Source: Henriciella sp.
Lineage (GTDB): Bacteria; Pseudomonadota; Alphaproteobacteria; Caulobacterales; Hyphomonadaceae
Assembly (NCBI GenBank): GCA_012960415.1
Contig: DUBH01000040.1
Coordinates: 40,870-82,205 of the forward strand
DNA length: 41,336 nucleotides
Reading direction: 5' to 3'
Position 1 is the first letter of the stretch, and the number at the start of each line of letters is the position of its first letter. Below are positions 33,695 through 41,293 of this stretch, one piece after another. Position numbers and translations under genes: made by a program. The notes beneath the pieces were generated by a model. That model saw only the letters and a program-made list of their open reading frames with translations. It searched no databases and was not told where the DNA came from.

Positions 33695-34390
33695 TCAGTT
33701 TGCGGGTGCGGCTGGTGGCGGCCCGGTGAAGTCGGCCATCTGCGCATCAAGCGCGCGCTGAAAGGCGGGGCGAGCGAGACAGCGCTTCAGATACGCATCG
33801 AGATTGGCGAAATCGGCGAGGCCGAGATGATCATTGGCTTCGCGAAGGACGGTCGCCATGGCGATATCGGCCACGGTGAATGGCCCCACGAGATAATCTT
33901 TGCCGGTAAGCGCCTTGTCGATGGGGGCAAGCCGGCGGCGCAGGAAGTCCTCTGCGCTTGGCTTGCGGAGTTTGGCCCATTCTTCCTTCCGGAAGATGAT
34001 GTTGACGAAAAAGAGCTCAAAGACGAAGGACTCGACGCTGTTGAAGGCGGCAAGCAGCCAGCTCTGCGTGGAGGCCCGGTCCTGAGGGTCTTTCGGCATG
34101 AGGACCTCACTCTTTTCGGCGAGATGCAGGAGGATGGCGCCGCTCTCAAAGAGGTGAATGTCGCCGTCGATCAGGGCCGGAACCTGGCCAAAGGGCTGCT
34201 CTGCAAGAAACCAGTCCGGTCGCTCTTCGCCAGCATGCAGCGTCCTCGTTTTGTAGCCGAGGCCGGCCTCCTCCAAAGCCCAGCGGGCGCGTAGGTCCCG
34301 GACATAGCCCTTCGCCATTTCCGGCACCCAGCTATAGGCGAAAACGATGATCTCCGAATGCGGATCGATAGGCATGAGCGGGGCCTGCAT
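33695..34390 (-). CDS. Glutathione S-transferase family protein, MarR-adjacent
   Basis: A 231-residue GST with a thioredoxin-like half starting near IIVFAYSWVPEMAKGYVRDL. It has FGQVPALIDGDIHLFESGAILLHLAE with the conserved cis-Pro and Glu-Ser, and a C-terminal helical half with VGPFTVADIAMATVL. Starts at 34390 and 34375 are both possible; neither has a strong ribosome binding site. The gene is divergent from marR, and the palindrome at 34408-34419 lies only 18 bases from its first ATG. It is probably controlled by that regulator. It is followed by the DUF1428 gene in the same direction with a 22-bp gap. Confidence 0.88.
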   Translation of the reverse strand: MQAPLMPIDPHSEIIVFAYSWVPEMAKGYVRDLRARWALEEAGLGYKTRTLHAGEERPDWFLAEQPFGQVPALIDGDIHLFESGAILLHLAEKSEVLMPKDPQDRASTQSWLLAAFNSVESFVFELFFVNIIFRKEEWAKLRKPSAEDFLRRRLAPIDKALTGKDYLVGPFTVADIAMATVLREANDHLGLADFANLDAYLKRCLARPAFQRALDAQMADFTGPPPAAPAN

Positions 34391-34396
34391 GACTTG

Positions 34397-34425
34397 TTGA
34401 CTAAAACGTTGATATCAACATAAAA
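34397..34425 (+). promoter_or_regulatory. marR promoter with MarR-type operator
   Basis: TTGACT (34397-34402) and ATAAAA (34420-34425) stand 17 bp apart. Between them lies the perfect 12-bp palindrome GTTGATATCAAC (34408-34419), matching the TTGA-N2-TCAA pattern typical of MarR-family sites. An operator between -35 and -10 would block transcription of marR, and probably the divergent GST gene. Confidence 0.65.
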
Positions 34426-34435
34426 GAAGGAGTCA

Positions 34436-34876
34436 ATGACGAATCAGATTCCCTACGAGACGACACACTATGTCCGTGACCATTGCCTCTGCCTGGCGAC
34501 GCAGCGGGCGGCCCGTGCGCTGGCCCGTCACTTCGACGAGGCGTTCCGGCCTCTGGGCATCACAAGCGGGCAATATTCCCTCCTGATGGCGCTCAACCGG
34601 CCGGCGCCCCCGCCCATCGGGCCGGTGGCGAATTTGCTGGCGATGGACAGGACTACGCTGACGGCGAATTTGAAGCCGCTCGAGCGCAAGGGGCTGGTCG
34701 AGACGCTGGTCAATCCGAAGGACAGGCGTTCGCGGCTTCTGAAGCTGACGGCGGAGGGCCACGAATTGCTGGCAAGAGCGGTCCCGATCTGGACGCGCGA
34801 GCATGCAGTCATCGATGCGCAAATCGAAGACAACCGTCCCGACCTGTTGCGCCATAGCCTCAGCGCGCTCGCTTGA
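34436..34876 (+). CDS. MarR-family transcriptional regulator
   Basis: A 146-residue winged-helix regulator. The DNA-binding core includes LGITSGQYSLLMALNRP, the recognition region VANLLAMDRTTLTANLKPLE and the wing KDRRSRLLKLTAEGHELL. The N-terminal segment holds two cysteines in DHCLCLATQRAAR, close together on the first helix. They could act as a redox or electrophile sensor, as in OhrR-like or other thiol-based MarR proteins; this is inference. AGAAGGAG lies at the ideal distance from the ATG. It is divergent from a GST gene across a 45-bp spacer with a clear operator. Confidence 0.92.
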   Translation: MTNQIPYETTHYVRDHCLCLATQRAARALARHFDEAFRPLGITSGQYSLLMALNRPAPPPIGPVANLLAMDRTTLTANLKPLERKGLVETLVNPKDRRSRLLKLTAEGHELLARAVPIWTREHAVIDAQIEDNRPDLLRHSLSALA

Positions 34877-34984
34877 AGCAGCTAGCGGTGCGTTCCGTTC
34901 TGCGGGCGCCTTGTAATCTGCGGCCCCGTGGCGATCTGAAGTGTCTACGGACAATCAGATGACAGCGGAGGCGCGCCGGAGCGG

Positions 34985-35617
34985 ATGAGCCATAACCTTC
35001 TTGAGCAATTCATCCTTCTCTGGGTCGTCATCGACCCGATCGGCACTATCCCCGTCTTCATCGCGGTTGCAGCGGGCATCTCGGCTTCTGAACGGTGGAA
35101 GATCGCCCTAAAGGCGACGCTTGCGGCAACGTTCGTGCTGCTTCTTTTCCTGGTTGGCGGCCAGTTCCTTATCGATGCGCTGGGCATAAGCCTCCCGGCC
35201 TTCCAGATTGCTGGCGGCATCGTGCTCCTTCTGTTTGCCCTGACGATGATCTTCGGCGACTCAAAGCCGGAATCCGAAGCGCAGACATGGTCGGCAGAGG
35301 AAGACGGTCACTCCTCTGTGGCGATCTTCCCGCTGGCGATGCCGTCGCTTGCGTCGCCGGGCGCCATTCTTGCCGTTGTGGTGCTGACCGACAATAATCG
35401 CTTCTCCATACAGGAGCAGGCGATGACGGGCGGGACCATGCTGCTGGTCATGGCGTGCGCCTTTATCCTGATGCTGGCCGCAACGCCTATCCTGCGCGTG
35501 ATCCGGACGGCCGGTGCTGCACTGGTCAGCCGGATCATGGGGATGATCCTTGCCGCCGTTGCTGTGAACACGGTCATTCTCGCTGTGATCGAGCTGATCC
35601 GGACGGTGGAGATCTAG
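34985..35617 (+). CDS. MarC family (UPF0056) membrane protein
   Basis: A 210-residue integral membrane protein with about six helices. The family N-terminus LEQFILLWVVIDPIGTIPVF has the conserved DPIG. FQIAGGIVLLLFALTMIFGD and FPLAMPSLASPGAI are typical. The C-terminus carries ILAAVAVNTVILAVIELI. MarC was once linked to multiple antibiotic resistance, but that role is not supported; the function is unknown. The ATG at 34985 has GGAG nearby. A GST gene follows 14 bp after the stop, suggesting a two-gene operon. Confidence 0.93.
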   Translation: MSHNLLEQFILLWVVIDPIGTIPVFIAVAAGISASERWKIALKATLAATFVLLLFLVGGQFLIDALGISLPAFQIAGGIVLLLFALTMIFGDSKPESEAQTWSAEEDGHSSVAIFPLAMPSLASPGAILAVVVLTDNNRFSIQEQAMTGGTMLLVMACAFILMLAATPILRVIRTAGAALVSRIMGMILAAVAVNTVILAVIELIRTVEI

Positions 35618-35631
35618 GGAGACAGAATGTG

Positions 35632-36246
35632 ATGAAACTTTATGGAATGCCGCATTGGGGCTCTGACATCGTTGAATACCAGCTAGCACTCTACGGTCTC
35701 GACTATGCGTTCGTGAAGACCGGAAATCTGTTCGACGACCTGTCTGCTGAGGATGCGCTGCGCGCGGTCAATCCGCTGCGCCAGATTCCGACGCTGGTGC
35801 TGGAGGATGGCGCAGTCATGACCGAGAGCGCCGCGATCACGCTTCTGCTTGCCGATATGACGGAACGCGACGATCTTGTCCCCGGACCTGGGGCCAAGGA
35901 GCGGGCCGCTTTCCTGCGGTGGCTCATCTTCATTGTGGCGAATATCTACCCCACCTACACCTATGTCGATATGCCCTCACGGTTTGTCGCGGACGAGCGT
36001 GCGCAGGACGCCTATGCGCAGGCCGTGCATGACTATGCGAAGACGCTCTATGGCGTCCTGGAAGGGACCGCGAAGGGCCCTTGGTTCCTGGGGGAGCGCT
36101 TCTCGGCGCTGGATATCTATGTGGCGGTGATCACGCGCTGGACGCCCCGGCGGGACTGGCATGCAGAGAACGGCCCGAAGCTGATGGCGATTTCAGAAGC
36201 GGTGGAAGCCTTGCCCGGCCTGAAAGCCCTTGCCGCGCGCGCCTAG
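35632..36246 (+). CDS. Glutathione S-transferase family protein
   Basis: A 204-residue GST with the N-terminal strand KLYGMPHWGSDIVEYQLALY. VNPLRQIPTLVLEDGAVMTESAAI follows with cis-Pro and Glu-Ser for glutathione. The C-terminal helical domain has FLGERFSALDIYVAVITRW. AGGGAGACAG lies about 10 bases before the ATG at 35632. It is the third GST in the window, none close to the others in sequence. The stop TAG overlaps the stop of the convergent dehydrogenase gene within CTAG. Confidence 0.9.
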   Translation: MKLYGMPHWGSDIVEYQLALYGLDYAFVKTGNLFDDLSAEDALRAVNPLRQIPTLVLEDGAVMTESAAITLLLADMTERDDLVPGPGAKERAAFLRWLIFIVANIYPTYTYVDMPSRFVADERAQDAYAQAVHDYAKTLYGVLEGTAKGPWFLGERFSALDIYVAVITRWTPRRDWHAENGPKLMAISEAVEALPGLKALAARA

Positions 36247-37121
36247 CGCGTCGGGACCGGCGCGTCGCCGCGATAGTCGTAGAAGCCACGGCCTGCCTTG
36301 CGGCCAACCCAGCCTGCTTCGACATATTTCACCAGAAGCGGGCAAGGGCGGTATTTCGTGTCGGCGAGACCATCATGGAGCACCTGCATGATGGAAAGGC
36401 ACGTATCAAGGCCGATAAAGTCTGCAAGCTGTAGTGGGCCCATCGGGTGGTTCGCGCCAAGCTTCATGGCCGTGTCGATGCTGTCGACGGTGCCGACGCC
36501 TTCATAAAGGGCATAGACCGCTTCATTGATCATCGGCACCAGGACGCGGTTCACGATGAAGGCCGGGTAGTCTTCGGCATTCGTGGTCGTCTTGTTGAGG
36601 CGCTGGGCAAAAGTGAGCGCCATTTCGTAGGTGTCCTGATCGGTGGCCAGGCCCCGAATGACTTCCATCAGCTTCATCAGCGGCACCGGATTCATGAAGT
36701 GCAGGCCGATGAACTTTTCAGGCCGGTCGGTCGTCGCCGCGAGGCGCGTGATCGAGATGGATGAGGTATTGGTTGCGAGGTAGGCGTTTGCCGGAACAGC
36801 ATCACAGAGCGATTTGAAGATGCCTTCCTTGATCTCGCGCTTTTCTGTAGCTGCTTCGATCGCAAGATGGACGTCGCTGAAACCGTCCAGCGATGTGCTG
36901 GTATGGATGCGCGACATCGCCTTCGACATATCCTCATGCGAGATCATGTCGCGTGAGACCTGCCGGGTCATGTTGGCCTCAATGGTCTTCATTCCCGCGG
37001 ACAATGCGTCCTCAGAAATGTCGTTCAGATGGACGTCATAACCGGCAAGTGCGCAGACATGGGCAATGCCATTGCCCATCTGGCCCGCGCCTACAACACC
37101 AATGCGTGCGATCTCACTCAT
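36243..37121 (-). CDS. 3-Hydroxybutyryl-CoA dehydrogenase
   Basis: A 292-residue NAD(P)-dependent 3-hydroxyacyl-CoA dehydrogenase of the short single-function type, oxidising 3-hydroxybutyryl-CoA to acetoacetyl-CoA or the reverse. The Rossmann loop is GVVGAGQMGNGIAHVCALAG. The catalytic His is in GLHFMNPVPLMKLMEVI, and the C-terminal helical domain has NHPMGPLQLADFIGLDTCL and GRKAGRGFYDY. It may belong to butanoate or polyhydroxybutyrate metabolism with the 3-hydroxybutyrate dehydrogenase at 21245 and the enoyl-CoA hydratase at 26944, though the genes are far apart. Confidence 0.94.
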   Translation of the reverse strand: MSEIARIGVVGAGQMGNGIAHVCALAGYDVHLNDISEDALSAGMKTIEANMTRQVSRDMISHEDMSKAMSRIHTSTSLDGFSDVHLAIEAATEKREIKEGIFKSLCDAVPANAYLATNTSSISITRLAATTDRPEKFIGLHFMNPVPLMKLMEVIRGLATDQDTYEMALTFAQRLNKTTTNAEDYPAFIVNRVLVPMINEAVYALYEGVGTVDSIDTAMKLGANHPMGPLQLADFIGLDTCLSIMQVLHDGLADTKYRPCPLLVKYVEAGWVGRKAGRGFYDYRGDAPVPTR

Positions 37122-37210
37122 TCCGCCCTCCAGATGGCGAAGATAGTCAATTCTCTGCTTCTAGAGTGATTGTGCAGCGCGTCAAATATCAAGCCCTGTG
37201 CGCACATGAC

Positions 37211-37957
37211 TCAAGCATCCGGTCGGCTTTCAGGGCCGCTATCAGTATCACTTTCAGGAATGGGAATAAGCCGGTCGACGAGTAGCGCAGCGGGCCAGAT
37301 GAAGCCCATGATCCAGCCGGAAAAGGCGTACATCGGCGTCCAGATTGCGCAGACGCCAGTGGCTGTAACAATGATAATCTGCACCCGAAAGATCCAGATG
37401 GATTGCCGCGTCATCGCGATCTCGCTCGCGCTCAGGCCGAGCAGTTCTGCCTTGTTCAGCGCATGAACGTACATCTGGCTGATGACGAGGTAGATGAGGC
37501 CATAGCCAAGCGCGAAGTAGCCCATGATAACGCCGGCTTCACGATAGCTGATCCCGGCCGCTTCCAGCCGGCTCCAGTCGCCCATGACGCCTTCGATATA
37601 GCCGTAGAGGCTGTCGAAAATGAAACGCAGCGGATAGGCGGTAAACAGGACCAGCAGGAGAAGAATGCAGTTTAAAAGGATGATGCGCCCGTCCGCGACG
37701 CCGTAGCGACGGAAGAAAACGTAGTGCGCATTCCAGATCATGAAGAGAATGGCGAACGCCGCCGTCACCGGGATGATCGTGAAAAGGTGAGAGGTCAGCT
37801 CATCGAACGTTTCTGGCCGCGCCGCTGACGAGACGATCATTCCGAGCGCGAGTGCGAAGACGATGTCGGACAGGTTCTCGATACGCGTGACCGATCCGCC
37901 GCGCCAGGTGAAACGTGGATCATGGTCCAGCTCTCGGCTGATCGTTTCGCGCAGCAT
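37211..37957 (-). CDS. TMEM175-like (DUF1211) membrane protein
   Basis: A 248-residue membrane protein with about six helices. The first helix carries TRIENLSDIVFALALGMIV, matching the TMEM175/DUF1211 signature R-x3-FSD-xVFAIAxTLL, with Leu in place of the Phe of FSD. The family forms potassium-selective or proton-permeable channels, and that Phe-Ser-Asp is structurally important, so the variant may alter the pore. Further helices include IIPVTAAFAILFMIWNAHYVFF and NCILLLLVLFTAYPLRFIF. The start at 37957 follows GGGGGAGCG; earlier in-frame codons lack one. It is divergent from the DUF305 gene with a 76-bp spacer. Confidence 0.72.
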   Translation of the reverse strand: MLRETISRELDHDPRFTWRGGSVTRIENLSDIVFALALGMIVSSAARPETFDELTSHLFTIIPVTAAFAILFMIWNAHYVFFRRYGVADGRIILLNCILLLLVLFTAYPLRFIFDSLYGYIEGVMGDWSRLEAAGISYREAGVIMGYFALGYGLIYLVISQMYVHALNKAELLGLSASEIAMTRQSIWIFRVQIIIVTATGVCAIWTPMYAFSGWIMGFIWPAALLVDRLIPIPESDTDSGPESRPDA

Positions 37958-38033
37958 CAACGCTCCCCCAGCTTGTTGGAACTTAGCGGAGCGCGACACC
38001 TTATCCAATAGGAAAGAAAGTGGAGGACAACTG

Positions 38034-38561
38034 ATGAATACTTCATCTTCCTATATCCGTTTCGGCGCGATGATACTGACGTCTATGGTCGTGATGTTCG
38101 CGCTGATGTATTTCAACACGTATGCTTTCGAGCATGTTCGCTGGAGCGAAACCCGGTTCTACATGACCTTGGTCATGGGCGGTGCGATGGCGATCGTCAT
38201 GCTTGGCCACATGCTGGGCATGTACAAGAACACCAAGGCGAACATCGCCATTTTTGCGGGTAGCGCGCTAATGCTTCTCGGAGCGCTCTATCTGGTCCGG
38301 AGCCAGTCCACCGTTGGCGACCGCTCATATATGAAAGCCATGATTCCCCACCACTCCATCGCCATCATGACGAGTGAGCGGTCGAATATTGAGGATGTAC
38401 GTGTGCGCGAGCTGGCAGACGGGATTATTCGGGCGCAGCGCAAGGAAATCAAAGAGATGAACTGGTTGATCTCCGACATCGCGGAGAATGGCGTTGCGTC
38501 GACCGCAGAAGAAGCTGAGGCGCGCCCGCTGCCGGAGTTTGAGGGAGAGCTTAACCCTTAG
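38034..38561 (+). CDS. DUF305 membrane protein
   Basis: A 175-residue protein with three N-terminal helices (about residues 8-28, 42-63 and 70-88) and a DUF305 C-terminal part: YMKAMIPHHSIAIMTSERS with His106-His107, and LADGIIRAQRKEIKEMNWLI. DUF305 is a ferritin-like bundle often encoded beside copper or heavy-metal resistance genes, with Met/His ligands; here M-x2-M-x3-HH is partly kept. TGGAGGACAACTG precedes the ATG. It converges on merR with overlapping stops (CTTAG), so the two genes are tightly packed. Confidence 0.85.
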   Translation: MNTSSSYIRFGAMILTSMVVMFALMYFNTYAFEHVRWSETRFYMTLVMGGAMAIVMLGHMLGMYKNTKANIAIFAGSALMLLGALYLVRSQSTVGDRSYMKAMIPHHSIAIMTSERSNIEDVRVRELADGIIRAQRKEIKEMNWLISDIAENGVASTAEEAEARPLPEFEGELNP

Positions 38562-38962
38562 TGATCAAAGGCGGTGAGTATGGGGCACGGGCCAGCAGGC
38601 CCCTCGGCGCAGGCGCTGGAAAGCTTGACCAGGCTGTGGCGCGCCTTCTGCAGCGCACTGATCTCTGCGTCGAGCGCTGCAAGCCTTTCCTCTGCGATTT
38701 CCCGGGCGCGGCGTCTGTCCTGACTTGCATCGAGTTCGAGAAGTTCTTCGATTTGCGAAAGTGTGAATCCAGCGCGTTGGGCCGATCGAATGAACTGAAG
38801 CGTTTTCAGATCGTTGGGATTGTAGCGTCTAACCGTCCTTGTATGAGCCTGGTGAGGGGGCGTTTCTGGAACCTGGAGCAGACCCCGGCGCTGATAATAT
38901 CGGATGGTTTCTACGCCAACGCCGCCAGCCTCGGCGAGTTGGCCTATCGTCATATCATTCAT
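38558..38962 (-). CDS. MerR-family regulator close to mercury-type MerR
   Basis: A 134-residue MerR protein (counting from ATG 38962). The winged helix has TIGQLAEAGGVGVETIRYYQ, RRGLLQVPE, RRYNPNDLKTLQFIRSAQRA and GFTLSQIEELLEL, close to Tn21-type MerR. A dimerisation helix and the metal-binding loop follow: Cys118 in SSACAEG and Cys126 in GPCPIL, matching Cys117 and Cys126 of MerR. The third ligand, Cys82 of MerR, falls in DASQDRRRA and is absent. It could therefore respond to another metal or to thiol stress. GGAG precedes the ATG and overlaps the -35 of the divergent gene. Starts at 38953 and 38980 are also possible. Confidence 0.88.
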   Translation of the reverse strand: MNDMTIGQLAEAGGVGVETIRYYQRRGLLQVPETPPHQAHTRTVRRYNPNDLKTLQFIRSAQRAGFTLSQIEELLELDASQDRRRAREIAEERLAALDAEISALQKARHSLVKLSSACAEGPAGPCPILTAFDH

Positions 38963-38965
38963 CTC

Positions 38966-38999
38966 TTGACTCCGTACCATGGTACAGACCCGATATAAG
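38966..38999 (+). promoter_or_regulatory. merO-like operator-promoter between merR and the Grx-MauE gene
   Basis: TTGACTCCGTACCATGGTAC starts at 38966. It holds a -35 (TTGACT), then the perfect palindrome GTACCATGGTAC (38974-38985), and TATAAG at 38994-38999 as a -10 with a long spacer (22 bp), or GATATA at 38992 with 20 bp. MerR regulators act on promoters with 19-20-bp spacers and GTAC-centred dyads, and the Tn21 mer promoter also begins TTGACTCCGTAC. The same site overlaps the merR ribosome binding site, suggesting autoregulation. Confidence 0.75.
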
Positions 39000-39035
39000 G
39001 GTCATGTACCGCACTCAAAGGAAGTTGTGACACCA

Positions 39036-39824
39036 ATGTCTGACGCAGTGAAAGAACATGACCCGGCAAGTGGCCCCGCCGAACGCAGTGGACCCAACAA
39101 GGCCGTTCTCTACCGGATGGTGATGGACAAGCACATCTGCCCGTTCGGCCTGAAATCGCGCGACCTGTTGAAGCGCGAAGGGTTCGATATCGAGGACAAT
39201 CACCTCACAACCCGTGAGGAAACCGACGCCTTCAAGCAGCAGTATGACGTCAAGACGACGCCGCAAACCTGGATTAATGGGGAGCGGATTGGCGGGCATG
39301 ACGATCTTCGCCGGCACTTCGGCAAGTCGACGGCCGCTGACAAGGAAGGCAGGACCAGCTACACGCCAGTGATTGCGATTTTCGCGACCTCTTTCCTGAT
39401 GGCGCTAGCAGTGAGCTTTTTCGCGTCCGGGACGATCTTCACTTTCCGCGCGATTGAACTGTTCATCGCGATCGCGATGTGTGTGCTCGCCATTCAGAAG
39501 CTGCAGGATCTGACCGCTTTCCAGAACCAGTTCCTTGGCTATGACCTGCTCGCCCAGCGCGATGTGAGATACGCTTTCGTGTATCCCTTCGCCGAAGCCT
39601 TTGCAGGCATCCTGATGATTGCGGGGGCGCTGATCTGGCTCGCGGCGCCTGTCGCCATCTTCATCGGCTCGATTGGTGCGGTATCGGTCTTCAAGGCCGT
39701 TTATATCGACAAGCGGGAGCTTAAATGCGCCTGCGTCGGTGGCAATTCAAATGTCCCGCTCGGCTTCGTATCGCTGACAGAGAATCTCATGATGATCGCG
39801 ATGGGCCTCTGGATGCTGTTCTGA
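39036..39824 (+). CDS. Glutaredoxin-MauE fusion membrane protein
   Basis: A 262-residue protein. Residues about 22-95 form a monothiol-type glutaredoxin (Cys35 in HICPFGLKSRD, cis-Pro in TTPQTWINGERIGG). Four membrane helices of a MauE/DoxX type follow, from ASGTIFTFRAIELFIAIAMCVL, with a cysteine pair Cys231/Cys233 in ELKCACVGG. This joins a cytosolic thiol donor to a membrane thiol-redox relay, as in methylamine-utilisation MauE and DsbD-like routes. The ATG at 39036 lies 13 nt from AAGGA; a GTG at 39027 is closer to it and may be used instead. It faces merR across the merO-like site, so it is the likely regulated gene. Confidence 0.85.
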   Translation: MSDAVKEHDPASGPAERSGPNKAVLYRMVMDKHICPFGLKSRDLLKREGFDIEDNHLTTREETDAFKQQYDVKTTPQTWINGERIGGHDDLRRHFGKSTAADKEGRTSYTPVIAIFATSFLMALAVSFFASGTIFTFRAIELFIAIAMCVLAIQKLQDLTAFQNQFLGYDLLAQRDVRYAFVYPFAEAFAGILMIAGALIWLAAPVAIFIGSIGAVSVFKAVYIDKRELKCACVGGNSNVPLGFVSLTENLMMIAMGLWMLF

Positions 39825-39844
39825 CGCTGGGATAAGGTCGGGGT

Positions 39845-40597
39845 ATGAGCACTGCGAAATCACTAGCGGAGATGATCCGCGCCGCCGACCGCGTCCTAGT
39901 TTTCACGGGCGCAGGAATCTCAACCGAAAGCGGCATACCCGACTTCAGAAGCCCTGGTGGCGTCTGGTCGAAGATGAAGCCGATCTATTTTCAGGACTTT
40001 GTGTCGGACCGCGATGCGCGCCGCGAAGGCTGGAAGCGTGTCTTCAATCGCACCGCTGGCTGGGTCGGTGCGAGCCCGAATACAGGTCATTTTGCGATCG
40101 CTGAACTGGTCAAGCAGGGCAAGGTCAGCGCCGTGGTCACGCAGAACGTCGACAACCTCCATCAGGATGCAGGCGTGCCCGATGACAAGGTTATCGAAAT
40201 TCATGGCAATGCGTCCTACGCCAAATGCCTTGATTGCGGCATGCGTCACGAATTCGAAGAACTTCGCGCACCTTGGGAAAACGACGAAGAACTTGTCTGT
40301 GCTTCCTGTGCGGGTCTGCTGAAGACTGCGACCATTTCGTTCGGGCAGGCCATGCCGGAGGACAAGATGGCGCGCGCTACAGCTGAGGCTGAGTCCTGCG
40401 ATCTCTGCATCGTGCTTGGCTCGTCGCTCGTCGTGTATCCGGCGGCCGGGATACCCGTTCTGGCGGCGCGTGCAGGCGCGCGACTTGTCATCATCAATCG
40501 TGAGCCGACCGACCTCGACCCGTATGCGAGCCTTGTCCTCAACACCGAGATCGGCGCGTTGATGGATGAGGTCATGAAAGAGCTTGAAGCCGCATAG
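39845..40597 (+). CDS. NAD-dependent protein deacylase, sirtuin (CobB/Sir2)
   Basis: A 250-residue class III deacylase removing acyl groups from protein lysines with NAD. The NAD-binding motifs are GAGISTESGIPDFRS and TQNVDNLHQDAG. The catalytic His is in EIHGNAS, the zinc ligands are CLDCG and CASCAG, and GSSLVVYPAAG and INREPTDLD close the fold. It starts 20 bp after the glutaredoxin-MauE stop, so it may share its transcript, although the sirtuin may be merely adjacent. A terminator follows directly. Confidence 0.95.
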   Translation: MSTAKSLAEMIRAADRVLVFTGAGISTESGIPDFRSPGGVWSKMKPIYFQDFVSDRDARREGWKRVFNRTAGWVGASPNTGHFAIAELVKQGKVSAVVTQNVDNLHQDAGVPDDKVIEIHGNASYAKCLDCGMRHEFEELRAPWENDEELVCASCAGLLKTATISFGQAMPEDKMARATAEAESCDLCIVLGSSLVVYPAAGIPVLAARAGARLVIINREPTDLDPYASLVLNTEIGALMDEVMKELEAA

Positions 40598-40598
40598 A

Positions 40599-40631
40599 AA
40601 AAGCCCCGGACGCGCGGCGCCCGGGGCTTTT
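40599..40631. terminator. Bidirectional terminator between the sirtuin and etfA
   Basis: An 11-bp perfect stem, AAAAGCCCCGG (40599-40609) with CCGGGGCTTTT (40621-40631), has an A-run on one side and a T-run on the other. It serves both convergent genes. Confidence 0.9.
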
Positions 40632-40654
40632 GCATTGTCTTATGCTGTTGGGAC

Positions 40655-41293
40655 TTAAACCGCTTCGGTCAGCTCCGGCACAGCATTGAAGAGGTCAGCA
40701 ACCAGGCCGTAATCGGCAACCTGGAAGATCGGTGCCTCTTCGTCCTTGTTGATCGCAACGATGATCTTGGAGTCCTTCATGCCAGCAAGGTGCTGGATGG
40801 CGCCCGAGATACCGATAGCAATGTAGAGTTCTGGCGCGACGATCTTGCCGGTCTGACCAACCTGATAGTCGTTCGGCGCATAGCCTGCGTCCACTGCAGC
40901 GCGCGAGGCACCGATACCGGCGCCAAGCTTGTCGGCAAGCGGGATCATCAGACGGTCGAACTCTTCCTTGGAGCCAAGCGCACGGCCGCCGGACACGATG
41001 GTCTTGGCGGAGGTCAGCTCTGGACGGTCCGACTGGACGATTTTCTCTTCGACGAAAGCCGATTTGAATGGACCAGCTGGTGCGTCGATCGTCTCAACCG
41101 AGGCTGAGCCGCCTTCGCCGGCCGCGTCGAATGCCGTACCGCGAACGGTGACAACTTTCTTCGGGTCAGATGATTTGACCGTCATGATCGCGTTGCCCGC
41201 ATAGATGGGACGTTCGAACGTGTCGGCGTCGACAACACCGGACACATCGGACAGCAACATGACGTCAAGCAACGCAGCAACACGTGGCATCAC
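40655..41293 (-). pseudogene. etfA: Electron transfer flavoprotein alpha subunit, C-terminal part of broken gene
   Basis: A 212-residue frame matching the C-terminal two-thirds of EtfA, which carries electrons from acyl-CoA dehydrogenases to ETF-ubiquinone oxidoreductase. It starts [16 protein letters not shown], a segment normally about residue 95 of EtfA. The FAD domain follows, with [64 protein letters not shown] and DLFNAVPEL. Upstream, an EtfA-like N-terminus (41290-41334) is fused in the wrong frame. About 80 residues of domain I are missing, so the gene is broken as read here, or the joint is an assembly error near the contig end. Confidence 0.75.

Noticed and set aside
38034-39824. 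Classical mercury-resistance operon
   Set aside because: Although the regulator and operator resemble mer, there is no merT, merP or merA, and the regulator lacks the third mercury ligand.
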